DNA of 64,000 nucleotides from G038396625 sp038396625 (GTDB lineage: Bacteria; Bacillota; Clostridia; Peptostreptococcales; Thermotaleaceae), in contig CP121688.1 in the NCBI GenBank assembly GCA_038396625.1, positions 3,534,001-3,598,000 on the forward strand. Direction: 5' to 3'. Shown here piece after piece: positions 1 to 7,611 of the stretch. The number at the start of each line of letters is the position of its first letter. The stretch's first letter is position 1. Both the position numbers and the translations under genes were made by a program. Under the pieces are notes generated by a model. The model did not search any database, had not been told where the DNA came from, and was given only the letters and a program-made list of their open reading frames with translations.

Positions 1-1
1 A

Positions 2-628
2 AAGATACATCTGAAGCAGGAGGTTCCTTTAACTTTTATGAATCTATTCGGCTTTCACAGCGCTCCTGTAGAAGTGACTGCCACAGCCCAAATTTTACAA
101 ATGGGTCGAGCCAATGGAGCTGCCCCTTTGGGTATTGATGAATCCATTCCCTTAGAGTATTACAAGGAATATCAATTAAAAGTTGACCAAACAGAGGTAT
201 CCCACGGAAATTTCGGTGTGCTGGCTTTAGGGGGTCCCGGATCCCAAACCTATGAAGATAATCTCAGAAATGGTTATCAAGGAGAAATCAAACTAGGGGA
301 TATCATCGAAACCCAAACAGGAAATATTGCTGGGAAAACACGAACGGTTATCAACGAACGTATTTCAGCCTGCCCCTATTCTGCAGGAGATATGAACCAT
401 AGGGATTGTCCTAGAATTTTACTGGTACCAATCTATCAGCCATACTTCTACACTACCAATCAATTAAAAGAAATAAAAATCAAGGGTTTTGCTTATTTTT
501 ATATTATGGAACCTATGTCTAACAACGACACATCTATTACAGGCATGTTTATCAAGAAAGTAGGAACAGGCTTTACAGATGCTACTGCCTTGAATCGAGG
601 TGCATATAGCATAAAATTGACAGAGTAG
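2..628 (+). CDS. TadG-like pilus assembly protein, 5'-truncated by window edge
   Basis: The frame is open to the first base of the window, so the ATG at 38 is internal and the true start lies upstream. The visible 208 residues look like the C-terminal half of a TadG-like Flp pilus-assembly protein: a stretch ending in an 'llGf-s-pVeVtATA' type motif (FHSAPVEVTATA) is followed by a secreted-looking domain with two cysteines (ACPYSAG and HRDCPR). The protein is probably membrane-anchored at its missing N-terminus and acts outside the membrane in pilus assembly. The gene ends 8 nt before cpaB and is the first visible member of the tad operon. The family call is inferred from this motif and from the neighbours. 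Confidence 0.7.
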   Translation, partial: KIHLKQEVPLTFMNLFGFHSAPVEVTATAQILQMGRANGAAPLGIDESIPLEYYKEYQLKVDQTEVSHGNFGVLALGGPGSQTYEDNLRNGYQGEIKLGDIIETQTGNIAGKTRTVINERISACPYSAGDMNHRDCPRILLVPIYQPYFYTTNQLKEIKIKGFAYFYIMEPMSNNDTSITGMFIKKVGTGFTDATALNRGAYSIKLTE

Positions 629-636
629 GTGAAAAG

Positions 637-1311
637 ATGAAATCAAAATTTATTCTTGTATTAGCGATTATCATGGGGTTCATTACCACCCTTCTTTTCT
701 ATAACTATATGAAATCTGTGGATACTACAAAAAACATAAACAATCATCTCAAAGATATTGTAATCGCCAAGCAATCCATTCAGAAAAATCAGCAGATCAG
801 CAGTGACATGATTACAATAGCACAAGTGCCTGAAATGGGACTTCCTCCAGGCACTATCAAAACCTTATCGGATGCCACGGGAAAATTTGCAACGGCTGAT
901 ATTGCTCCAAAGGAACCGCTTTTAAGTCATCGCCTCAGCAGTGAAAAAGAAGAAAGTATTTTTGTCTCTAGAAAAGTACGAGATGGCTATCGAGCTGTTT
1001 CCGTAGGTGTAAATTTTGTACAGTCTGTTTCTAATCTCATCGAGCCTGAGGATTGGGTGGATGTGATATTCAGTGAAGTACAGCCTCGCGTTGGAGATTA
1101 TACCCCCGTTAGAACAGAGATTATATTGGAAAAGGTACGAGTTTTAGCTGTAGGTAGAAAAATGCTAGAATCTACCCCAGAGGATACCTATGTTGAGTAT
1201 AGCTCCGTTACTTTGGAACTAAACCAATCAGATGTCATCAAGCTGGTCAATGCAAAAGAACGCGGTAATATACAATTGATTCTCCATAGCAGGGTTATTC
1301 CATCGAAGTAA
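637..1311 (+). CDS. cpaB: Flp pilus assembly protein CpaB/RcpC (SAF domain)
   Basis: A 224-residue protein with one N-terminal membrane segment (about residues 4-24), then a SAF-like domain (residues 40-100, VIAKQSIQKNQQISSDMI) and a C-terminal RcpC-type domain. CpaB/RcpC proteins are periplasmic or extracytoplasmic parts of Tad pilus machines; in Gram-positive bacteria the role is less clear because there is no outer-membrane secretin. The ribosome site is GTGAAAAG before the ATG. The gene lies between tadG and tadZ with short gaps, so it is co-transcribed. Length and order match the family. Confidence 0.85.
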   Translation: MKSKFILVLAIIMGFITTLLFYNYMKSVDTTKNINNHLKDIVIAKQSIQKNQQISSDMITIAQVPEMGLPPGTIKTLSDATGKFATADIAPKEPLLSHRLSSEKEESIFVSRKVRDGYRAVSVGVNFVQSVSNLIEPEDWVDVIFSEVQPRVGDYTPVRTEIILEKVRVLAVGRKMLESTPEDTYVEYSSVTLELNQSDVIKLVNAKERGNIQLILHSRVIPSK

Positions 1312-1325
1312 GGAGGCGTTGGGTA

Positions 1326-2180
1326 ATGCCAGATAATCAAACTCTAGAAGATACGAACACGGTACACAAAAGAGGAAAAACCCTCGCGATTTGCAGTGCG
1401 AAAGGGGGGATTGGTAGAACCGTTATTACAGCAAATTTGGGAATAGCCCTTTCCACAAAGCAGTTTAAAACCTGTATTGTGGATGGGTGTTTTCAATTTG
1501 GAGATATTAATATCGCTATGGATTTACAGCCCATGTTTACTATCAAAGATGTCATTGAACAATTGGAATTCATCGATGAACAAAACATTTTAAGCTATCT
1601 ATTTCATCATGAAAGTGGTGTAAAAGTTTTATCGGCTCCCCATCGCCCAGAATATGCTGATCTCATTACATCAGAAGCACTTGACAAAATATGGGATCTA
1701 TTATTAATGCATTTTGATTATATTCTAGTAGATACCATGGCAGGATTGCCTGACCGAAGCTTGTATTTCGTAGAAAAGGCCGATCATATCTTGCAATTGA
1801 CGGATTTAGAAATGACAACACTAAAAAATAGCAAACTTATGTTAGAAATATTTGATATATTAGAGCTTCGTCATAAAGTGCAGATTATCGTAAACCGTTC
1901 TACCATGCAAAGTGTTATTCAGGCCACGGACGTACCACAAATTTTAGGAGAAACTTCTCTGCTGTACGTCCCCAGTAATTTTGAAATTGTATCCAAATCG
2001 TTAAATATCGGCATTCCCTTTATTCTCAATCATCGTAGAATTGATATGGCCAAAGCTGTTTTTGGTATTGCCGACCTACTTACAGCGGGTCAGGAAATTG
2101 CTTTATATAAGCCAAGGACTCTTTCGTTTGCTCAAATGATCCTAAATAAATTTAAACTTGCAAAGGAGAGATCACAATGA
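1326..2180 (+). CDS. TadZ/CpaE-like pilus localisation ATPase
   Basis: A 284-residue ParA/MinD-superfamily ATPase. The deviant Walker A is SAKGGIGRTVITANL near residue 24; the usual GK[T/S] is GRT here, the kind of atypical P-loop known in TadZ proteins. A Walker-B-like YILVDTMAGL follows near residue 135. The N-terminal receiver-like domain of many CpaE proteins is absent. TadZ is thought to mark the pole or site where the Tad machine assembles. The ribosome site is AAGGAGGCG. The gene overlaps the tadA start by 4 nt (ATGA), showing translational coupling. Confidence 0.85.
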   Translation: MPDNQTLEDTNTVHKRGKTLAICSAKGGIGRTVITANLGIALSTKQFKTCIVDGCFQFGDINIAMDLQPMFTIKDVIEQLEFIDEQNILSYLFHHESGVKVLSAPHRPEYADLITSEALDKIWDLLLMHFDYILVDTMAGLPDRSLYFVEKADHILQLTDLEMTTLKNSKLMLEIFDILELRHKVQIIVNRSTMQSVIQATDVPQILGETSLLYVPSNFEIVSKSLNIGIPFILNHRRIDMAKAVFGIADLLTAGQEIALYKPRTLSFAQMILNKFKLAKERSQ

Positions 2181-3607
2181 GTCTTCTTCAAAAAGTTCAA
2201 AGTAAGCATGAGCTAAACCAATCTTCCTCATCCAAAGAAAATCAGTTGGAAAAAGACCATGGGAAAACGATCACTAAAAAAGATTTGTTGTCAAACATAC
2301 GTCAACCGAGCACTCCTCCTGTCCATAAGGAAAAATCTATTTCAATCAATAAAAATCAAGAATTGAAAGATAAAGTGCATAAGCAGATTCTTCGAGAAAT
2401 CAAAGATGGAAATGTAGAAACCATCGTTCCCAAAATTGATGAAATCGCTGTTAAAATTATGAAAGACGATACAAGCTTTGTAGGTAAAGTGAATCGAAAA
2501 AAAGTCGTGGATGAACTGGTAAACAATCTTATCGGATACGGACCTATCAATCCTCTCCTTCAGGACCCTGAGGTCACAGAAGTCATGGTCAATGGTCCCT
2601 ATCAAGTGTATGCAGAGCGAAAAGGCAAAATCGAACTAACCCATATTTATTTCCAAGATAACGAACAAGTCATGCATATCATTGAAAAAATTGTATCACC
2701 CCTTGGCAGAAGAATTGACGAGAGCAGTCCCATGGTGGATGCTAGATTACCTGACGGTTCCCGTGTAAATGCCATCGTTCCTCCTTTGGCCTTAAACGGA
2801 CCTACGATTACCATACGAAAATTTTCCAAGGATCCCTTTCAGATCGAAGATTTAATTCGTTTTGGCACCCTAACAAAGGAAATGGCTACATTTTTAGAAT
2901 CTTGTGTAAAAGCTAAGCTAAACATTTTTATCAGTGGTGGTACAGGTTCAGGTAAAACCACCACCCTCAATGTTTTATCCTCTTTCATTCCCAACGATGA
3001 GAGGATTATCACCATTGAAGATGCTGCAGAGCTCCAGTTATGGCAAGATCATGTGGTTTCTTTAGAATCTCGCCCTGCCAACATCGAGGGAAAAGGTGCC
3101 ATCACCATTAGGGATTTGGTTCGTAACTCTCTTCGTATGAGGCCAGAGAGGATTGTCATTGGAGAGGTACGTGGTGGAGAAGCCCTTGATATGCTTCAGG
3201 CCATGAATACTGGTCATGACGGTTCTCTCGCTACAGGTCATGCCAATAGCCCTCGGGATATGATCGCTCGTTTGGAAACCATGGTATTAATGGCTGGTAT
3301 GGAACTACCTGTTCGCGCCATTCGTGAACAGATTGCCGGCGCCATCGACCTTATTATCCAGCAAACTAGGCTAAAGGATGGTAATCGAAAAATCGTAAAT
3401 ATTACCGAAGTACAGGGATTGGAAGGAGATATCATTGTCCTTCAAGATATTTTTACATTTCAACAGCATGGTGTGGATGAAGAAGGAAAAATTATAGGCA
3501 AGCTTGTACCTACGGGAATACGGCCTAAATTCTATGAACAATTAATTACCTCTGGAATTCATATCCCTACCACAGTATTCATGGAAGAGGAGGATTGGAA
3601 TCTATGA
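2177..3607 (+). CDS. tadA: Tad secretion ATPase TadA/CpaF
   Basis: A 476-residue type II/IV secretion-system ATPase that powers Tad pilus polymerisation. Visible motifs are Walker A GGTGSGKTTTLN (about residue 254), the Asp-box region IITIEDAAEL, Walker B RIVIGEVRGGEALDM and the His box GSLATGHANSPRDM. The low-complexity N-terminal 70 residues precede the N-terminal domain (DPEVTEVMVNGP). It acts at the cytoplasmic face with TadB and TadC. The start overlaps the tadZ stop (ATGA) and the stop overlaps the tadB start in the same way. Confidence 0.95.
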   Translation: MSLLQKVQSKHELNQSSSSKENQLEKDHGKTITKKDLLSNIRQPSTPPVHKEKSISINKNQELKDKVHKQILREIKDGNVETIVPKIDEIAVKIMKDDTSFVGKVNRKKVVDELVNNLIGYGPINPLLQDPEVTEVMVNGPYQVYAERKGKIELTHIYFQDNEQVMHIIEKIVSPLGRRIDESSPMVDARLPDGSRVNAIVPPLALNGPTITIRKFSKDPFQIEDLIRFGTLTKEMATFLESCVKAKLNIFISGGTGSGKTTTLNVLSSFIPNDERIITIEDAAELQLWQDHVVSLESRPANIEGKGAITIRDLVRNSLRMRPERIVIGEVRGGEALDMLQAMNTGHDGSLATGHANSPRDMIARLETMVLMAGMELPVRAIREQIAGAIDLIIQQTRLKDGNRKIVNITEVQGLEGDIIVLQDIFTFQQHGVDEEGKIIGKLVPTGIRPKFYEQLITSGIHIPTTVFMEEEDWNL

Positions 3608-4566
3608 CATGGATCGTTCTTATATTCTTTCTATTGTTTTCGATTTTGGTTTTTATAGGTTTATTCAATCTTTTCTTTTTTTCAAATCATCGGTTGGAAA
3701 AAAGGATGAAGCATTATTTATCCCTTCAAGAAGAAAAGATTCTTGATCGAAAGCATTTTAATCTTTTGGTACAAATTCAGGTCTATAACCAAAAAATCAA
3801 GAATCAAATATCTTTTGGAAAAAATAATGATCGCTTAGCTCAGCGTCTAAGTCAGGCTGGCATTCCATTAAAGCCCGAAGAATTTGTCTTGTTTCAGCTG
3901 ATGTTTACCTTCTTGTTAGGAGGTATGCTATTTGTTATTTCAGGGAAGACTTCCTTTTTTATTCTTGGTGGTCTATTGGGTTATCTTTTTCCCAAATGGT
4001 GGCTCAATCACAAGCAGCGTCAACGGTTATTGAAATTTAATAACGGACTCCCTGATATGATTACCATTATTGTAGGGTCGCTTCGAGCAGGCTTTAGTTT
4101 TCCTCAGTCTTTAAAATCTGTGGTGGAAGAATCAGATTCTCCTATTCGAGAAGAAATCGATCTCGTATTACGCGAAATGCAGTACGGAGGTAAAATCGAA
4201 GATGCCCTTTATCATCTTTATGAAAGAATGTCTAGCGGCGACCTAGAACTCATGATTCAAGCTATCCTTATTCAGCGTCAGGTGGGTGGGAATTTGGCCA
4301 CTGTATTAGACACAATTGTTCAAACCATCAGAGATCGAAATGCCATTCAACGACAGGTAATGACCCTTACCGCTCAGGGACGTTTATCCGGAACTGTCAT
4401 AGGCCTTTTGCCTGTTGTATTAGGTTTTGTGATCTATTTGATCAATCCAGAATATATCACCACCTTATTTACCCATCCTGTAGGCAAGGGAATGCTGGGA
4501 GCCGGTGTGATTTCAGGCATGATCGGATTTGTCCTTATTCGTAAACTAACTGCAATCGAGGTGTAG
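3604..4566 (+). CDS. tadB: Tad inner-membrane platform protein TadB
   Basis: A 320-residue membrane protein with a T2SF/GspF domain. Hydrophobic segments lie at the N-terminus, near residues 95-130, and at the C-terminus (GLLPVVLGFVIYLINP and a final helix). The conserved central motif includes GLPDMITIIVGSLRAGFSF and a downstream RQVGGNLATVLD. The chosen start is the ATG at 3604, overlapping the tadA stop as ATGA with AGAGGAGG upstream; the TTG at 3595 sits too close to that site. TadB pairs with TadC as the platform for the TadA ATPase. Confidence 0.92.
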   Translation: MTWIVLIFFLLFSILVFIGLFNLFFFSNHRLEKRMKHYLSLQEEKILDRKHFNLLVQIQVYNQKIKNQISFGKNNDRLAQRLSQAGIPLKPEEFVLFQLMFTFLLGGMLFVISGKTSFFILGGLLGYLFPKWWLNHKQRQRLLKFNNGLPDMITIIVGSLRAGFSFPQSLKSVVEESDSPIREEIDLVLREMQYGGKIEDALYHLYERMSSGDLELMIQAILIQRQVGGNLATVLDTIVQTIRDRNAIQRQVMTLTAQGRLSGTVIGLLPVVLGFVIYLINPEYITTLFTHPVGKGMLGAGVISGMIGFVLIRKLTAIEV

Positions 4567-4570
4567 CTTT

Positions 4571-5491
4571 ATGATATACTTTACTTTTTTCTGTACGATC
4601 ACCCTTTTGGTTATGCTTGTCTTCTCCTTATCGCAGGAAAAAAAAGAGCGTATCCAGCGGCGCTTCTCTTACTTCCTTAATGCCGATACATCTAAAAACT
4701 TAGACTCTGAATTGACAACAGAAACAATCCCTCTAGTGCATAGAACTTTATATCCTCTTATTCAAGAGCTAAAGCGTAACTTTGGTAGGAGGCTGTCAGG
4801 AGAAAAGGAGGCCAAAATTGAAATCAAACTTATACAAGCTGGTAATCCTCTGGGGATGACCCCTATTGATTTTCGTCTTTTGCAGATTACCTTATTTATC
4901 CTGTTTCCAGTACTTTTAGGGATAGGAGGTATCTTTTTTTCCAAAAATATCAGTTTTATTTTCTTGCTGATTTTATTAGGCATACTATCGGCTCTGTTCA
5001 TACCAAATTATTATCTTCAAATAAAAACAAAAAAGCGTAGTAAACAAGCCCTTAGGGAACTTCCTGATATAGTAGATTTGCTAACAGTCAGTTTAGAAGC
5101 TGGTTTGGGTTTCGATTCAGCTTTAAGTAAGCTGATCACCAAAAAAGAAGGGATTCTCTCCCAGGAATTCCACCGCTGTTTAGAAGAAATCCGTCTAGGT
5201 AAAACCAGAAGAGAAGCCCTAAAGGGCGTCAGAGATCGTCTTGTAGTAGACGACATCAATCTTCTCATCAGCAGCATTTTACAGGCTGAAAAATTGGGAA
5301 TTGGCATGGTTCAAATATTGAGAATTCAATCCAATGAAATTCGACAGCAACGAAAACAGCGAGCGGAAGAAGAAGCTATGAAGGCTCCTATCAAGATGCT
5401 CTTTCCCCTTGTAATTTTTATCTTTCCCAGCTTATTCATTGTTTTACTGGGTCCAGCTGTTATTCAATTCATTACGACCTTTGCCCAGTAA
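4571..5491 (+). CDS. tadC: Tad inner-membrane platform protein TadC
   Basis: A 306-residue T2SF-family membrane protein with the motif ELPDIVDLLTVSLEAGLGFDSAL (written here as family landmark LPDIVDLL and LEAGLGFDSAL) and a final pair of hydrophobic helices (PIKMLFPLVIFIFPSLFIV). It follows tadB by 4 nt with a GAGGTG ribosome site inside the tadB end. It is the last gene of the tad operon in this window; pilin (flp) and prepilin peptidase genes must lie upstream of the window or elsewhere. Confidence 0.92.
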   Translation: MIYFTFFCTITLLVMLVFSLSQEKKERIQRRFSYFLNADTSKNLDSELTTETIPLVHRTLYPLIQELKRNFGRRLSGEKEAKIEIKLIQAGNPLGMTPIDFRLLQITLFILFPVLLGIGGIFFSKNISFIFLLILLGILSALFIPNYYLQIKTKKRSKQALRELPDIVDLLTVSLEAGLGFDSALSKLITKKEGILSQEFHRCLEEIRLGKTRREALKGVRDRLVVDDINLLISSILQAEKLGIGMVQILRIQSNEIRQQRKQRAEEEAMKAPIKMLFPLVIFIFPSLFIVLLGPAVIQFITTFAQ

Positions 5492-5547
5492 ACACATCTA
5501 TTATAAATTATCATTACCATACGATCCACATTTTCTATCCTATAACT

Positions 5548-5576
5548 GAGTCAAAGGAATCCACTGTCTTTGACTC
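5548..5576 (+). terminator. Probable terminator of the tad operon
   Basis: A 9-bp perfect inverted repeat (GAGTCAAAG at 5548-5556, CTTTGACTC at 5568-5576) with an 11-nt loop, 56 nt after the tadC stop. The following sequence is T-rich but interrupted (TATTCATTTAT), so termination may be partial. Confidence 0.55.
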
Positions 5577-5710
5577 TATTCATTTATCCTTCTGTTGATT
5601 TTCTCATAAGGTATTATAAAAAATACCTCTTTTATCATCCTTTCCTCCATGACTTCTTCTTAGCGTTGATTTCTATTTTTAAAAGTTTTTACATGCTTTT
5701 TAATTTTACT

Positions 5711-5738
5711 TTGCAAGTGCCTTCAACTCGTATATAAT
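5711..5738 (+). promoter_or_regulatory. Candidate sigma-A promoter for the ABC-F gene
   Basis: TTGCAA (5711-5716), 16-nt spacer, TATAAT (5733-5738). Start of transcription near 5745 would give a leader of about 130 nt before the ABC-F start at 5878. Confidence 0.6.
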
Positions 5739-5743
5739 CTATT

Positions 5744-5877
5744 ATGTATGTTCAAATATCGTTTAAAAAGCACTATAACTTTTATAGTGGATTGACCCTT
5801 ATCATTCATATGAAAATATATTTTATCCAATTATTCTCATCATCTATCTAAATATACCCCAAAGAGAGGAGCAGAAA
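5744..5877 (+). promoter_or_regulatory. Structured leader of the ABC-F gene with hairpin and short ORFs
   Basis: The leader holds a perfect 8-bp hairpin with a 3-nt loop (CACTATAA 5771-5778, TTATAGTG 5782-5789). Two short ORFs cross it: ATG 5744 to TAA 5851 (35 codons) and ATG 5748 to TGA 5795 (15 codons); neither has a visible ribosome site. Leaders of antibiotic-resistance ABC-F genes often act by attenuation, so this may be regulatory, but no U-tract follows the hairpin. The role is inferred only. Confidence 0.35.
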
Positions 5878-7434
5878 ATGAGTATTTTAACCGTTAAAAA
5901 TTTAAGCCATGGCTTTGGCGATCGTGCAATTTTCAATGACGTTTCCTTCCGCCTTTTAAAGGGTGAACACATTGGCCTTATTGGTGCAAATGGTGAAGGG
6001 AAATCCACCTTTATGAACATCATCACTAGAAAATTGGAACCTGATGAAGGTGAAATCGAGTGGTCAAAACGCGTTCGTGTGGGCTATCTTGATCAACATA
6101 CCGTACTTGAAAGAGGCATGACCATCCGAGATGTCTTAAAAAATGCATTTCAATACCTCTTTGATTTAGAAACTGAAATGAATCTCATATGTGACAAAAT
6201 GGCAGAAGCTACCCCTGAAGTATTAGAGCATCTACTTGCAGATTTGGGGACAATTCAAGACATCTTAACTAATAATGATTTTTATATTATTGATGCCAAG
6301 GTTGAAGAAATTGCCAAAGGTTTGGGACTGAATGATGTAGGTCTTGACAAGGATGTACATGATCTAAGCGGCGGGCAAAGAACAAAGGTTTTATTAGGAA
6401 AATTGCTTCTTGAAAAACCTGATATTCTTCTTTTAGATGAGCCTACAAACTATTTGGATGAACAGCATATCGAATGGTTGAAACGCTATCTTCAAGAATA
6501 CGAAAATGCTTTCATTCTTATTTCCCACGATATCCCCTTCCTTAACAGCGTTATCAACTTAATCTATCATATGGAAAATCAAGAATTAAACCGCTATGTA
6601 GGCGACTATGATAATTTTGTTAAGATTTATGAAGCTAGAAAACAGCAATTAGAAGCTGCCTTTAAAAAACAACAGCAAGAAATCGCAGACCTGAAAGATT
6701 TTGTAGCACGAAATAAGGCAAGGGTCGCTACGAGAAATATGGCAATGTCTCGACAGAAAAAGCTTGATAAAATGGAAGTCATTGAACTAGCAAAAGAAAA
6801 ACCTAAGCCAGAATTTAATTTTAAGGAAGCAAGAGCTTCAGGCAAATTGATTTTTAAGGCCAAGAACTTAGTTATTGGGTATGATGAACCCCTTTCCAAG
6901 CCTTTAAATTTACGTATGGAGCGTGGACAAAAAATAGCGCTGGTAGGTGCTAATGGTCTTGGAAAAACAACTTTGCTTAGAAGTATCCTCAGTGAAATTC
7001 AAGGAATTTCTGGAGATGTGGAACTAGGGGATTATTTGCATATTGGCTACTTTCAGCAGGAAATCAAAGAAGCCAATCACAACACCTGTATCGAAGAGAT
7101 GTGGCAGGACTTTCCGTCCTTAAGTCAATATGAAGTGCGTGCTGCCCTAGCAAAATGTGGCCTAACAACAAAGCATATAGAAAGCAAAGTACTGGTATTA
7201 AGCGGTGGAGAACAAGCAAAGGTACGTTTATGTAAATTAATCAACAAAGAGACCAATATTCTCATTCTAGATGAGCCTACAAACCATCTAGACGTGGATG
7301 CAAAGGCAGAGTTAAAGCGTGCTCTCAAAGCTTATAAGGGCAGTATCCTTCTAATCTGCCATGAACCAGAATTTTATCAAGATATTGTTACAGATATTTG
7401 GGATTGTGAATCTTGGACAACAAAGTGTTTTTAA
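5878..7434 (+). CDS. ABC-F family ATPase (ribosome-associated)
   Basis: A 518-residue soluble protein with two ABC cassettes and no membrane segments. Cassette 1 has Walker A GANGEGKST (about residue 38), signature LSGGQRTK and Walker B ILLLDEPTNYLD; cassette 2 has GANGLGKTT, LSGGEQAK and LILDEPTNHLD. The charged linker at about residues 255-320 (AFKKQQQEIADLKDF, then RNKARVATRN) is the P-site tRNA interaction motif of the ABC-F family. Such proteins bind the ribosomal E site and act in translation or in resistance to ribosome-targeting drugs. Nothing here decides between housekeeping and resistance. The start follows a GAGAGGAG site. The gene is monocistronic. Confidence 0.9.
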   Translation: MSILTVKNLSHGFGDRAIFNDVSFRLLKGEHIGLIGANGEGKSTFMNIITRKLEPDEGEIEWSKRVRVGYLDQHTVLERGMTIRDVLKNAFQYLFDLETEMNLICDKMAEATPEVLEHLLADLGTIQDILTNNDFYIIDAKVEEIAKGLGLNDVGLDKDVHDLSGGQRTKVLLGKLLLEKPDILLLDEPTNYLDEQHIEWLKRYLQEYENAFILISHDIPFLNSVINLIYHMENQELNRYVGDYDNFVKIYEARKQQLEAAFKKQQQEIADLKDFVARNKARVATRNMAMSRQKKLDKMEVIELAKEKPKPEFNFKEARASGKLIFKAKNLVIGYDEPLSKPLNLRMERGQKIALVGANGLGKTTLLRSILSEIQGISGDVELGDYLHIGYFQQEIKEANHNTCIEEMWQDFPSLSQYEVRAALAKCGLTTKHIESKVLVLSGGEQAKVRLCKLINKETNILILDEPTNHLDVDAKAELKRALKAYKGSILLICHEPEFYQDIVTDIWDCESWTTKCF

Positions 7435-7513
7435 CAAAAAAGTCCAATATTATGCCGCTCCTACTAAGAAGAACTATTGAATTCATAAACAAATCTATAT
7501 AAAGTGAAACTTA

Positions 7514-7543
7514 GTTCAGATGGAGTTAAAGCTCCATCTGAAC
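7514..7543. terminator. Terminator between convergent genes
   Basis: A perfect 12-bp stem (GTTCAGATGGAG 7514-7525, CTCCATCTGAAC 7532-7543) with a 6-nt loop, between the ABC-F gene and the convergent oxidoreductase gene. T-tracts on either side are weak, so it may serve both strands at moderate efficiency. Confidence 0.6.
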
Positions 7544-7611
7544 AGTTATTCATTCACAAATATTTTTTTAGATGATGCATTAGAACTATTCCTAGGACTC
7601 ACTTAACTTTT

